Shown: positions 33,902 through 46,412 of the stretch, in pieces | Numbering within the stretch: the stretch's first letter is position 1 | Layout of the letters: each line of letters opens with the position of its first letter | From: Amphiura filiformis | Lineage: Eukaryota; Echinodermata; Ophiuroidea; Amphilepidida; Amphiuridae | Assembly: GCF_039555335.1 (NCBI RefSeq) | Contig: NC_092640.1 | Span: forward strand, 33,907,887 to 33,971,886 | Direction: 5' to 3' | Length of the DNA stretch: 64,000 bases | The notes under the pieces: generated by a model | What the model was told of the DNA's origin: nothing | What the model saw: only the letters and a program-made list of their open reading frames with translations | Databases searched by the model: none | Translations under genes and position numbers: made by a program

Positions 33902-34240
33902 TAAAGGGGTATTTTGTGATTCTAGTATCCTCTTTGTATGAGATTTTGTCAGTAGATATCCACGATAAAATGCTTATTCCTAAAATTTCAGTTCATTGAT
34001 TCCAATTTTGCATCTACGAGTTATGCATGATTATATGTTACACTGCTCCATAGGCTACTCACTGTGCTGTAATTTCGTTCTGTTAACCAGAACATAAATA
34101 CAATTTTGACGATATGTTTGTTGAACGAATTAATCTGCACGAAATTTTGTATATAGGCCTATACCTTTCCAGTGATATAAAAATCTGAACTTTTGCTGTG
34201 AAAAGAGGGGCATAGCTGTGCATCGCGAAATGCCTTCGTC
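33902..34240. repeat. TTTCGTGATCC-family palindrome inside the LINE, copy 1
   Basis: Ends AAAGGGGTATTTTGTGATTC and CATCGCGAAATGCCTTCG are diverged mirrors. The inner order matches 20,835-21,182. It sits 12 bp after the mariner-type MITE, so the LINE took two adjacent insertions. Copy 2 is at 45,031-45,369. Confidence 0.7.
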
Positions 34241-34971
34241 TAATTATTCGCCGCCGCTGCACACTGCCTACTTGTCTTGCCACCTTCCGTAATTATCACT
34301 CCAAAATCTTTCTCTTCCGTGCCATGTGGCATAAGCCTTTGTATTCAGTGCTTTGGTTTGTATTACCCGTGTGCATTCGTTTTCACTTAGTTGCACTGAG
34401 CAGTTATGATTCAGACCATATTTGGGCCTCCAGGTCTTCCTGCTGCGGTTGTGTTACTATCTTCTTCACCAACCATCTGCCTGTACACCTTAAGTTGTCG
34501 TCGGCAAACATCTTGACTTCTGATTCAACGTTCTCCGGCAGTTCGTTGATGTAAATTGCGAACAAGATTGGTCCAAGAACTGACCCCTGTGGTACACCAC
34601 TAATAACATCTGTCCAATCCGACTCTGCATCTCATACTGCCACTTTCTTCTTTTCTAACAATCAGGAAGTCACTTATCCAAGCACACACCTTCTCTGAAT
34701 TCCGTATACCTGTAACTTTAGCAGCCTCTTGTGTTGAACTGAAAGAAATGTTTTTGAATAGGCAAGATAAATCATGTCAACTGCCCTTCATCATCAAGCA
34801 TGCGTGTCACATCTTCAAGCGTTTCCAGAAGATTGGTTAGGCACGGTCGCCCCTTCATGAATCCGCGTTGATCCTTGGATAATAAATCAATTGCTTCAAT
34901 GCATGTTCCAAAATAATCATTTTCTTTCATGCCATTTCTAAAGAGCAAATCAGTTTTCAATAAAACCAATT

Positions 34972-35269
34972 AAAGGGGGTATTTCATGATAGCATCTAGG
35001 GTATGGTTCAACCACTAAAAAAGGCTTTTACATTTCAATTGATTCGAACAGTAATTTGCGAGCTACGCATACTTTTGACAAAATAAATCAAACTTATTTA
35101 TTTATTTTACTTTACATGTCTATACTACAGTGCCGCTACTGTGTTAAGATTACAAATTGGACAATATCTTTGTCAAATAGCCGAATCAGCAGGAAAGCTT
35201 ATGCATCATGATGCAGTGTAAACAAAGCCTCAACTTTGTAGAGTAAGTCGTGGCTGTGAATCATGAAGT
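34972..35269. repeat. TTTCGTGATCC-family element cut by the gap
   Basis: Begins AATTAAAGGGGGTATTTCAT and stops at ATCATGAAGT where the N run begins. The full element is at 46,098-46,412 in copy 2. Confidence 0.7.
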
Positions 35270-35469
35270 NNNNNNNNNNNNNNNNNNNNNNNNNNNNNNN
35301 NNNNNNNNNNNNNNNNNNNNNNNNNNNNNNNNNNNNNNNNNNNNNNNNNNNNNNNNNNNNNNNNNNNNNNNNNNNNNNNNNNNNNNNNNNNNNNNNNNNN
35401 NNNNNNNNNNNNNNNNNNNNNNNNNNNNNNNNNNNNNNNNNNNNNNNNNNNNNNNNNNNNNNNNNNNNN
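35270..35469. other. Assembly gap, exactly 200 N
   Basis: A round-number run of N, probably a placeholder of unknown true size. It lies between the two copies of the 11-kb segment. Frames reported across it are meaningless. Confidence 0.99.
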
Positions 35470-38400
35470 TATTCTAACACATTGTTATTTAGTGTTGATG
35501 AAAATATTTGGCAAAAATGTTTGCACAAAATATTTTACATTTGAACATTTAGACATCTTAAAATGTGAATGTAGTGTATTTTCATACAAAACGTTTTCAT
35601 GACCTTTATATAACCCGACATTTTAATGTTATTAAAACTTTTTTACCAAACAAACCCAAAATATAACCCATTTATAACGTTTTAAAAACGTGCTGTGTTT
35701 GTTGGGCTTAAAACGTTGAGAGCGCAGAGCATTACAACCATTGCCGAACAAACTATAGCCTAATGCTTTGCGCGCAATTTTCTTGGTATTAGTAGATCAG
35801 GAGCGGATCAGCTTAGACATTTTGGAGGACACCTTTCAAAATGTGTATAAATCTATATTTAAGCCGTTTGTTCCCCGGCCCCCTCCCGTCTTTAAAAGCT
35901 GCGCCGCTACGCCACTGATTCTTCTCTGATGTTAGATTTATTTACAGCTCTAAATATTCTACAACTTTACACATGTCTCTTTTTGTATTAAACTTTGTTG
36001 TTGAGCAGGATTAATTATAGATAACATCACATTCATTAAAATTTTAGAACTATTAAAGTACAGACAGTTGGGTGAAAATACGGTGTCTACTTTTCAAATT
36101 TTGTGTCCGCTTTTCTTTAATAATTTCGAATTGTTTTAAAAGGGTTCAGCATTTGTTATCAACCACTGTTGACTTGTTTTTGAACTCCAAGAGTTTGTTC
36201 TTTTGGCCACAAAAATGTAGCTTTTTTTTAAAATTTACGTTTACATGTTTAGCTAATTTTCTAAACCACTCCCGAATGTTTAAATGTCTAATCGACAGCA
36301 GCCACCGTGCATACATTTAAAATTTAGTATTTTGGTGGTAACATGGTGTTACAACCTAGGCCTATATTGAAAACTACAATCTTGGAAAAAAGTACTTGGA
36401 ACGCTTGGCACACTCTGTCGAAATTACGTGCAGAATTTCTTATGATCATGGAAATGACGTATATTGTGCTTGGGAACAAACATGGCATCTATAACAATGA
36501 TTTACCCTTCCTCTCCCCATCAATCAATGTTGGAACACTTTAGGAAACCGCTGAAGACATTGGCATTTCTCAACATTGCACGGCGGAGAGGTGGTGACAG
36601 TTTTCCATTCTTTACACGCAAGTAATCCAAGACTTTTTTCCAAGATTGTAGTAAAACCATGTAAACATGGTAAATTATATGCTCAGTTCTCTTGCCCAGT
36701 ATTATAGTATGCCTCTTTCATTTTATTATGCCTTTGAACATAAAAACTGCAGCCATTTGGAAAATAAAAATACTAACCCCCCCCTTCCTCTTTTTTTTTT
36801 TTTTTTCTGAAAACCCGGACGTGAAACATGTTTGTTTGTTTTTTCTACTTAACCTTAAAGACCCATTCAGTTGACCAGGTAAACTTTCAAGGGCAACCCA
36901 ATTATATAAGTAGGCTTAAAATATAATCAAGTCAATGTTCACCTCTATATTATACCATCCCAACTTTACACAGCTCCCAACTTAATGTGTTTTCCAGATA
37001 TTTGAAGCGGCCTTATGAAACATGCTCTGCATCTGTGATGTTGTCTTTTCAAAGAGACTTCTTGTTTAGCATTATTTTTAATTAATGGTCAGTTGGATTG
37101 ATTGTCATGCAAAATGGTTACTGTATAAGGTCATCTGAGGCAATAAACAAGATTAAGATCGAATTACATAATCTTTCTGGTTAACATGGTCCAGTAGGCC
37201 TACTACTACACGACTTTGTCATCATTCAGTGATTTGCTCATACCCGGAATAAAAATCATTCAGATTGTGGCACCTTTGTTTATGCCATAGACGTGACAAG
37301 ACAAAATAAGACACTTTACATGAATTTGTAATTTATCTATAGAGAAGTTAGACTTCTCTGGCCCACTTGCCCATTGTGCATACTCTGGCTATTACATTTA
37401 AGCATAAAACTCCGATTTGTATCAACTTGTGCTCATTTGTTACATTTTCACATCTGATATTTTCAGTTACCGTACTCCCTCTGTTTGCTTAGCTTCCCAA
37501 GTGATTTTATTCGGGTTTTCGCGAAACTGGTAGATCAAAATACCACAATTGCAATGAAAATGGTCTCAACAAAATAAATTTATTTAATAAACGTTTTAAG
37601 AAGATGTTTTTTGTTTGCTGGGTATATAAACACAATTAATTACCCCTTTATTAAGAAGCAATAACTCAAAATCCCATTTTGAAACACATCCCACTTTAAA
37701 ACTGAAACAGCAAAAAAGAACCCCATTTTAGTTATGGAAGTTTTGAAATCTACTGCTAAAAAGTTAAACAAAATTTATCGAAATATACGCATTTGTAGGT
37801 ATACCAATAACTATCAGTGATAATACATTCCTATAATTTGGTATGATAAAGTCCGAGGGCACTCAACTTTATAGAAGTGGCGGGTATGTGCTTATTACCA
37901 GCGTTCCGAAGTAGGGGCATCGGTACAAAACGTTAAATTGTTCAAGGGGCCATTGAGTACAAACAAAATGAAAAAGGGTCATTGGTATAGTGAAAAAGGG
38001 GGTCATTGGGAATAAAATGTCAAAAAATGGGTCATCGGGTACAAAGAAAAAATGGAGCAAAATACTATTTCTTGTAACAAATTTACAATACAAATTTGCT
38101 GAAATAGCATACTTTTAACACTTGTGTTAAAAACATAAACATCTTCATATTCTTACATGTTTTAGTGTTATTTTTTTAGTGTTGATAAATTAACACCTAT
38201 AGGTCTACATTCACTGTACAAACAAGTGTTTATTAAGTGTTCAAGTGTTTATTAAGTGTTGCCCTGCTGTTCATGCTGTTTTGCAGTGTATAATAACGGA
38301 TTGTGTCAATTTTCCTGGTCGCGGCCTCATTCAAACCCTAAATTTTAGTATCTAATTATTTCACAATCAAATAAAATGAGTTCCTGTTAACATGATCAAC

Positions 38401-38589
38401 ACTATTTTGGGTTAGCATTTGACAACTTCCGTCCAAAGATGTTGATCAGTGGACGTGGTCAGTAATCAGTGATCTCTATACAGCGGTATAGAGATAAATC
38501 TTTCCGGAAAAATAACTTCAAGGCCTTGTTGTCAAAGCCAGAAAGATGGTGTAAACAGTTTAGGATATTGGGTTTGTGGTTTGTGGAAT

Positions 38590-38940
38590 AATTAGCTAGG
38601 GGGGCAATACTTGTTTTGGCAATCCAAATATAAGGGGGGCTTTTGGTAAGCCAAGGGAGCGATATTTGGCAGTTGGCAATGCATACATTCACGGGGCACC
38701 TTTAGAATAAAACGCCCCAAAAGGGCTTTATAGGAAAACAGTACTACGGTTGCAACGCTATTATTAATCGCTCCGCTCGGATTATAGATCATTTTTAACC
38801 GTTTGCAAATTGGCAAACCAAACATTTGGCGCGAAGGGCGATGGGAGAGATATTTTGGCATGCCGAGAATGGGAGGCAATTAATTTTTGGCACGCCAAAA
38901 ATGTCCCATGGAGGCTCATAATCATTGCACAACCCCTAAC
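38590..38940. mobile_element. G-rich MITE family member, copy 2
   Basis: Counterpart of 27,225-27,590, with AGGGGGGCAATACTTG at the left and ATAATCATTGCACAACCCC at the right. Confidence 0.55.
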
Positions 38941-39331
38941 ACACAGAACGCTAGCCAGTCGATGGCTATTGTTAAACAAGACTCACTCGGTCACTTAGGC
39001 GGCGCTTGAAACGATCGAATTCGGCGTTGAAATTAGCAAAATATTTAGTTACACCTTTTCACTTCATAATTATTTTTCTCGGTCAAATGAAAAGCAATAA
39101 TTTTCATTTCTTCAGTGAATGTCAGAAGAAGACTAAAATGCTTGATACTGACAGGTATTTTTTTTCAAACCTTGGTGTTAACGTTAGGTGTGAAATTTAG
39201 GTTTCTAGTGTAAGATTTTCTATTTTCACAGGTTCAACTTGTCCCGTGAGCTTTTTTTGTGTCAACGTTTTTGCTTTTCAAAGTAACATAAAACGAAAGA
39301 TATCCTCCAACATTTTAAAGCACATCATATA

Positions 39332-40074
39332 CACTCTCAGAAAAAAAGGTGCTACGTAGAACCTTTTTTTCGTCCTGTATGTAGAACCCTAAGCAGTAAT
39401 AAGTTCTAAAAAGAACCTAAAAAGATGCTATAAAGAACCTTAAAGATTTAAATAGGCCTGGGGACATTCTAATTCATTCATTCAGGGACTCATTACAAAG
39501 TTCAGAAAAGTAAAACATAGTGTTAACCCTTTTTGTACTAAAAAATCATTTTCTTGGATAAAAAACTTTTTTTTCTGTTCTACGAAGAACCCTTTGAGGG
39601 TTCTTTCTTTAAGATTCCTTAAGGGTTCGTCAAGCTTAAGGTTCTACAAAGAACTCTTTTCTTGGGTACAGAACCTTTTTGAATGGGGTTCTTTGTAGAA
39701 CCAAAAAAGGTTCTGTAGCCAAGAAAAGGGTTCTTTGTAGAACCTTAAGCTTGCAGAACCTTTAAGGAATCTTAAAGAAAGAACCTCAAAGGGTTCTTCG
39801 TAGAACAGAAAAAAAAATGTTTTATCCAAGAAAATGATTTTTTAGTACCAAAAAAGGTTAACACTACGTTTTACTTTTATTAACTTGGTGATGAGTCCCT
39901 GAATGAATGAATTAGAATGTCCCCAGGCCTATTTAAATATTTAAGGTTCTTTATAGAACCTTTAAAGGTTATTTTTAGAACCTTTAAAGGTTATTTTTAG
40001 AACCTTATTACTGCTTAGGGTTCTAAATACAGGACAAAAAAAGGTTCTAAGTAGCACCTTTTTTTCTGAGAGTG
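39332..40074. mobile_element. 743-bp GGTTCT palindrome MITE, complete, TA-flanked
   Basis: CACTCTCAGAAAAAAAGGTG and CACCTTTTTTTCTGAGAGTG are mirrored ends with TA on both sides, as in Tc1/mariner-type MITEs. The two halves are mirror images built from GGTTCTTTGTAGAACC-like blocks, so a single strand could fold over the whole length. No transposase. Confidence 0.8.
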
Positions 40075-41579
40075 TAGGGCAATATGTCATAGTTTTGTCA
40101 GAATTTCGGTTTTGATTGCACCATTTTTCAATTCCGACTACCAATTTTGTCAAGATCAATTTGCGAATGTACCTATGGATAGATGATTTTGCAAGTCACA
40201 ATAGAAATATCGATTATTTCTGCTGGTTATAATTAGAAATGAAGTACTGGTTGGACATTTTGCCAGTCGGAAGTGAAAAAGGTGAAATCAAAGGGATATT
40301 CTGATAAAACTATAATATATAGACCCACACGACGTGCCTTACAGAGGTGGGAAATATATTTCTTCGGCGAACTATATTAGTTTGAAACGCAAACAAATTA
40401 ATTCCAAAAAAAGCTCACGGGCGAAGTTGAGGCCTGTAAAAATCAAAAAATCTTACACCGAAAGACACAATTCCATGCCTAATTTTACACCCAGTTTTTT
40501 TTAAAATGGTATATTTTTAACTGACATTACTGAAGATGTATCTCTGAATTGTCCTGATTTCAACATGTATCGATCGACTTTTAGCGCGACTATGCATAAC
40601 AATAGAGACTGGTCAGTGGCGTACTGAGTGATGTACGAAATGTATCTGGTCGGCCCAATGCATTGTGGGATAACAATGGTACTTCCGCTAGGGGTGTGGT
40701 ATGATACATGGTGAGCATGCTATAAGGAGGACAGTACATGTATAAATTGGACAGTTTTAGCTGGAACATCATTAGTGTCGTTCTATTAGGCCTAACTGGT
40801 TTGTCAGCTCTCAATCAAGGACATCATCACCAACCACATACACCCTTCCAACAGGGATCAGCATTTTGGACTATAATTGTAGTAAGTTTATTTTAATTAT
40901 ATGTTTTTACCTGATGAATTTTAATGTTTGACGAAAGAGTTTATTGACGTTTGCTGCTATTGTCTAAAGCAAGTAGAGAAAATTCCGAGAAAAAATAGCA
41001 AGGTCTTCTATTTCTGTATAGACGAATCCAACGAGCCAAGTGATGGTCGGAATTCATTCGGCCATAGGGCCTACTGGGTCCCCTCCGCACCAAACTGGTG
41101 TTGTGATTACCCAATTGGGTGGATTAAAGCCGCTTTAAGTTATATAAACGACGTTAAATTGTATTATCTCTCGTTGTATTGTGTCGAAAACTTTCATCAT
41201 TCTTTTGTCTATGTGTAACACGGGTGATGAAGTGCAGTTTTATTTAAAATCCCCGCCAAGGCCGCAACATTTCACATTTCAAGTGGGATGGACCCAATGG
41301 GGACCCAGTTATGGCGGCCATTGAGGTGTATAGGAATGTGTGAATATAGATTGGTCAATACAAACAATGTATGCCATCTAATGTGTAAAGATAGATGTAC
41401 CAATAACTTACTCGAGATCTCTAGCTTCAAATTTACGCACGATAGTTACGCATTCGATTGTGAAGCTATCGGTGAGCAAACTCGTGTCTGCTTAAAAAAA
41501 CTGACACATATAGGCCTACTACTTCCAGCAAACAAAAAACATTTTCGACATTATTCGCTGAAGATTAAAAAGGATGCCA

Positions 41580-42620
41580 TGCAGAAAACGTTTAAATGTC
41601 GGTATATTTAAAGGATATATAAAGGGAATAAAACGTTTTTATAATATTCAAAAACATTTTTTTGATAACTTACTGCAAATATTCTTTAGAATACAATATT
41701 TTACAAGAACATTTTGACAACGTTTAAGGTGGTACTACATCCCCTGATAAATTTGTGACTAATTTTACAGTTTTCTCAAAAATAACTATACACTGGTAAC
41801 AAAGGTTATGTATATTATATGGGCAAGGAATCCAATTACTTCACTGAAATTTCAGTGATTCAAGACAAGTGGTTCATTATATATGTTAAGAAATGAGGTA
41901 CATTCTAGCGGTACCTCTATTCTTATCATAAATAACGTACCGCTTGTCTTGAGTCACTGGAATTCCAGTGTAGTAACTGGATTCCTTACCTCTATGATTT
42001 GATATACATCTTTTTTGTTACTAGTGTGTTATTATTTTTTTTTTGAGAAAAATGCAAAAATAGTCACAAATTTACCACAAGGGTGTAGTACCCCCTTAAA
42101 AATGTGGTAGTGTACTTTCATACAAAACGTTCTAAAAACGTTTTCAATACCTTTATCTAGAGTCCTAAGTTTACCGTTTTCTAAAATCCATTTTCCGTGT
42201 TGTAAAATTTGTACATCCGTGTCATGAATAAAGCTTAAAATGTATAAACAATGATATTAATTTCACAATAAAGTGTTCAATATCGCGATCAATATGCTCT
42301 GATTGGAATATTCTCACAATAATAGGCCGACTGTTACGATGTTTGGAGGGATATAGGGGGTATTATAAAAACAGTATTTTTATCATAAAAATTGACATAC
42401 ACAACTCATGATTGTTTTGAACATTTATTTCTCTTATCTTTTAACAATTTTTGTCACATCATACAAAAATGTCATTTTCCGTGTTGTACCTCCGATTCCG
42501 TGATTTTCTTCCGTTTTCCGTAAAACGGAAAACTTCGGACATTTTTGTCATATTAACATGTTTTTAACAAAACCAAAACCCAAAATATACCCTATTTAAA
42601 ACATTTTAAAAACGTGTTGT
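41580..42620. mobile_element. Nested MITEs, copy 2
   Basis: Counterpart of 30,370-31,510. The inner palindrome runs from about 41,727 to 42,096, with arms containing CAAGGAATCCAATTACTTCA and GTAGTAACTGGATTCCTTAC around a GAGGTAC core. The outer AACGTTTT-family element resumes after it. Confidence 0.65.
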
Positions 42621-42878
42621 CGTGGTTGTGTTTACTGGTTACTATTTCTTACTACTTACTACATTCGACACCGGGTTTTTATGGTTTATTTGCAAATTAT
42701 GAGTTTGGTTTTTAAAAACAGTATATTCATATCGCTAGTATTACTTTTATTTGAATATTAAAATCTATTCAATTTTTACCGCTATTCAAAATAAGCTTCA
42801 TAAATGTCGTACAACAATTGCTGTGGTTCTTGATACGTCACTTAAAGTTACGCGTTGTAAACTAATTATCAAGCTACA

Positions 42879-44212
42879 TTAAGGGCTGGGGTATGAACGT
42901 TTGGACAGTATTTATTTTGGGACATTAGAGCACATCAGACATATCGAATTGCATTCTGAATACGAAGAATGTCATTCTGATATCAAATAATTTTGAATTT
43001 TGAAATTCGCAATTTAATACACATTTTATGGCAAATCATTAAAATTGATATTTTTGATATTTAACAGTACTTGAAGTAAACTTTATAAATCTGATGATTT
43101 ATACTTAAAGTGTATGTAGGTGGGTTGAAAAGCCGACGATCAATTGAAAATGTTGACCTTTCGTATTGAAGATATGGATTTTTTTTCCCAAAACACCAAA
43201 AAAAATTAGGTCTTTTTAGGAAAAAATCCATATCTTCAATATGAAAGGTCAAAATTTTCAATTGACCGTCGGCTTTTCCTCCCTGCTACATACACTTTAA
43301 GAATATATCATTAGATTTATATAATTTACTTCGAGGACTGTTATATATCAAAATTCGAAAAATATCAAATTTTTATAATTTGTCATAAAATTTGTATTAT
43401 ATTGTGATTTTCAAAATATGAAAATTATTTGATATCAGAAAGACATGCTTCGTATTCAGAATGCAATTCGATAGGTCTGAGGTGCTCTCTCATGTGCCAT
43501 AAAAATACTGTCGAAACGCAATAAACGCTCATTTTAGATCCCTTAAGGGAAGGGGTATGAACGTTTGGACAGTATTTATTGTGGGACATTATAGCACATC
43601 AGACATATCGAAGTGCATTCTGAATACGAAGAATGTCCTTCTGATATCAAATAATTTTGTTTTTTTGAAATTCGCAATGTAATACACATTTTATGGCAAA
43701 TCATTAAAATTGATATTTTTGATATTTAACAGTACTTGAAGTAAAGTTTATAAATCTGATGATTTATATTTAAAGTGTATGTAGGTGGGATGAAAAGCCG
43801 ACGATCAATTGAAAATTTTGACCTTTCGTATTGAAGATATGGATTTTTTCCCAAAACACACACAAAAAAAATAGGTCTTTTGGGAAAAAATCCATATCTT
43901 CAATATAAAAGGTCAAAATTTTCAATTGATCGTCGGGATTTCCTCCCAGCTACATACACTTTAAGAATATATCATTAGATTTATAAAATTTATTTCGAGG
44001 ACTGTTATATATCAAAAATTTGAAAAATATCAAATTTTAATAATTTGTCATAAAATTTGTATTATATCGTGAATTGCAAAAATTAAAATTATTTGATATC
44101 AGAAAGACATGCTTCGTATTCAGAATGCAATTCGATACGTCTGAGGTGCTCTCATGTCCCACAAAAATACTGTCGAAACGCCATTTATAAACGCTCATTC
44201 TAGACCCCTTAA
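42879..44212. mobile_element. Two tandem TTAA-flanked palindromic MITEs, copy 2
   Basis: TTAA at 42,879, 43,543 and 44,209. Nearly identical to 31,759-33,084. Confidence 0.75.
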
Positions 44213-44311
44213 TATAAGGGGGAATTGAATATTAACATGAACTTTGCTGTTGCTGAAGAAAAAAAGATGTATTACACATTCATACCGGCCTTTTTTTTGA
44301 CCCTATGTCCA

Positions 44312-46087
44312 TTTTCATTCATATTCCAAGCGAAGCGGAGTCTTGAACTGGTTTGTTATCTTTGCTTCTACAACTATTTCTGGGAGGTTGTTCCATTCTG
44401 AAATCACGCGGATTAGTAGTCGAGAAGAAATTCTTCCTGCAGTTTAGGTCCTTCTTCAGTGCCGCTGACTTAATTGAAGTTATGTCCTCTATCTATGCCT
44501 CTGGGTTGGGTATTCAAAGTGAAGAGCTTTGTTGATGTAATACCTTCACGTCCTTTCATGATCTTGAATGTTTCAATTAGGTCCCTAGCTTCTTTATAAT
44601 CTCCTTTGCTTCAGGCCATACAGCTTCATCTGCTGTAGTCTTTCTGGATAGCTCAGATGTTTAATGCTCGGGATGAGTTTTGTGGCTCTCCTTTGGACTT
44701 TCTCCATCATAATAATATCATTCTTGTGGTACTTGTGTTATGGACACAGTGCTTGGACTGAGTACTGCAGGTGAGATGCTGTTCTTGTCAAAGCGAATAC
44801 CGTAAAACCCCGTCTACAAGCATATAGTGTGCTTCTGATGAAGGCTACATTAATCCAGTCGCCATTATGGAGTTTGAGAAAATAAATTACGGATCCAAGC
44901 ATATACAAACAAGTATTATTTTAAGACCGATCAATTGTATTGGTATATTAACGCTTGCTTCGAATTAATTAAGCTTTTATAAAAAACACTATATATGCTT
45001 GTAGACGGGGTTTTACGGTATTACTCTTCTTAAAGGGGTATTTTGTGATTCTAGTATCCTCTTTGTATGAGATTTTGTCAGTAGATATCCACGATAAAAT
45101 GCTTATTCCTAAAATTTCAGTTCATTGATTCCAATTTTGCATCTACGAGTTATGCATGATTATATGTTACACTGCTCCATAGGCTACTCACTGTGCTGTA
45201 ATTTCGTTCTGTTAACCAGAACATAAATACAATTTTGACGATATGTTTGTTGAACGAATTAATCTGCACGAAATTTTGTATATAGGCCTATACCTTTCCA
45301 GTGATATAAAAATCTGAACTTTTGCTGTGAAAAGAGGGGCATAGCTGTGCATCGCGAAATGCCTTCGTCTAATTATTCGCCGCCGCTGCACACTGCCTAC
45401 TTGTCTTGCCACCTTCCGTAATTATCACTCCAAAATCTTTCTCTTCCGTGCCATGTGGCATAAGCCTTTGTATTCAGTGCTTTGGTTTGTATTACCCGTG
45501 TGCATTCGTTTTCACTTATTTGCACTGAGCAGTTATGATTCAGACCATATTTGGGCCTCCAGGTCTTCCTGCTGCGGTTGTGTTACTATCTTCTTCACCA
45601 ACCATCTGCCTGTACACCTTGTTGTCGTCGGCAAACATCTTGACTTCTGATTCAACGTTCTCCGGCAGTTCGTTGATGTAAATTGCGAACAAGATTGGTC
45701 CAAGAACTGACCCCTGTGGTACACCACTAATAACATCTGTCCAATCCGACTCTGCATCTCATACTGCCACTTTCTTCTTTTCTAACAATCAGGAAGTCAC
45801 TTATCCAAGCACACACCTTCTCTGAATTCCGTATACCTGTAACTTTAGCAGCCTCTTGTGTTGAACTGAATGAAATGCTTTTGAATAGTCAAGATAAATC
45901 ATGTCAACTCCCCTTCATCATCAAGCATGCGTGTCACATCTTCAAGCGTTTCCAGAAGATTGGTTAGGCACGGTCGCCCCTTCATGAATCCGCGTTGATC
46001 CTTGGATAATAAATCAATTGCTTCAATGCATGTTCCAAAATAATCATTTTCTTTCATGCCATTTCTAAAGAGCAAATCAGTTTTCAA
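44312..46087 (-). mobile_element. Decayed LINE (CR1/Jockey-like), copy 2
   Basis: Same reverse-strand motifs as copy 1: RGFMKGRPCLTNLLETLED at 45,899-46,000, [13 protein letters not shown] at about 45,686-45,730, FADD at about 45,625-45,638 and the C-terminal WNNLPEIVVEA near 44,370-44,400. A 3-bp difference next to the FADD box (CTTAAG in copy 1, CTTG here) changes the frame between the copies. Both are dead. Confidence 0.85.
44800..45018. mobile_element. 219-bp TA-flanked MITE, copy 2
   Basis: Same element and insertion point as 33,671-33,889, with TA at 44,798-44,799 and 45,019-45,020. Confidence 0.85.
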
Positions 46088-46097
46088 TCAAACCAAT

Positions 46098-46412
46098 TAA
46101 AGGGGGTATTTCATGATAGCATCTAGGGTATGGTTCAACCACTAAAAAAGGCTTTTACATTTCAATTGATTCGAACAGTAATTTGCGAGCTACGCATACT
46201 TTTGACAAAATAAATCAAACTTATTTATTTATTTTACTTTACATGTGTATACTACAGTGCCGCTACTGTGTTAAGATTACAAATTGGACAATATCTTTGT
46301 CAAATAGCCGAATCAGCAGGAAAGCTTATGCATCATGATGCAGTGTAAACAAAGCCTCAACTTTGTAGAGTAAGTCGTGGCTGTGAATCATGAAGTGCCC
46401 CTTTAAAGGGGG
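46098..46412. repeat. Complete TTTCGTGATCC-family element at the duplication edge
   Basis: Left AAAGGGGGTATTTCATGATA mirrors right ATCATGAAGTGCCCCTTTAA. The last 16 bases lie beyond the duplicated part, so it bridges copy 2 and the unique flank. Confidence 0.7.

Larger units (their letters stand above)
33183..34970 (-). mobile_element. Decayed LINE (CR1/Jockey-like reverse transcriptase), copy 1
   Basis: Read on the reverse strand, 34,772-34,969 encodes QRGFMKGRPCLTNLLETLED. Then 34,490-34,610 contains [13 protein letters not shown] and the catalytic FADD box, both hallmarks of non-LTR reverse transcriptases. The tail at 33,240-33,640 has KVQRRATKLIPSIKHLSYPE and VISEWNNLPEIVVEA, the conserved C-terminal region of CR1/Jockey-type ORF2 proteins. 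The endonuclease and 5' part are missing, frames are broken by stops and indels, and two MITEs are inserted (33,671-33,889 and 33,902-34,240). It is inactive. Confidence 0.85.
24090..35269 (+). repeat. 11.2-kb direct repeat, copy 1
   Basis: Co-linear with 35,470-46,396. The offset is 11,380 at the start, about 11,354 at 27,600, 11,120 at 31,741 and 11,127 at the end. So 31,741-35,269 is almost base-for-base identical, while 27,600-31,741 carries about 234 extra bases scattered as small indels. It contains no intact gene. It ends at the last base before the N run, inside a TTTCGTGATCC-family element. It is probably the end of one contig. Confidence 0.9.
35470..46396 (+). repeat. 10.9-kb direct repeat, copy 2
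   Basis: Co-linear with 24,090-35,269 and starts at the first base after the gap. Its palindromic elements are better preserved than those of copy 1 in the part 38,955-42,861. Right of 46,396 the sequence is single-copy and leads into the crystallin-aerolysin gene. It is probably the start of a second contig overlapping the first. Confidence 0.9.

Noticed and set aside
35199..35544. Frames running through the N gap
   Set aside because: They consist of unknown bases and cannot be evaluated.
24090..46396. Genuine segmental duplication as the main interpretation
   Set aside because: Possible, but copy ends coincide exactly with both edges of a 200-N gap, which is better explained by unmerged overlapping contigs.
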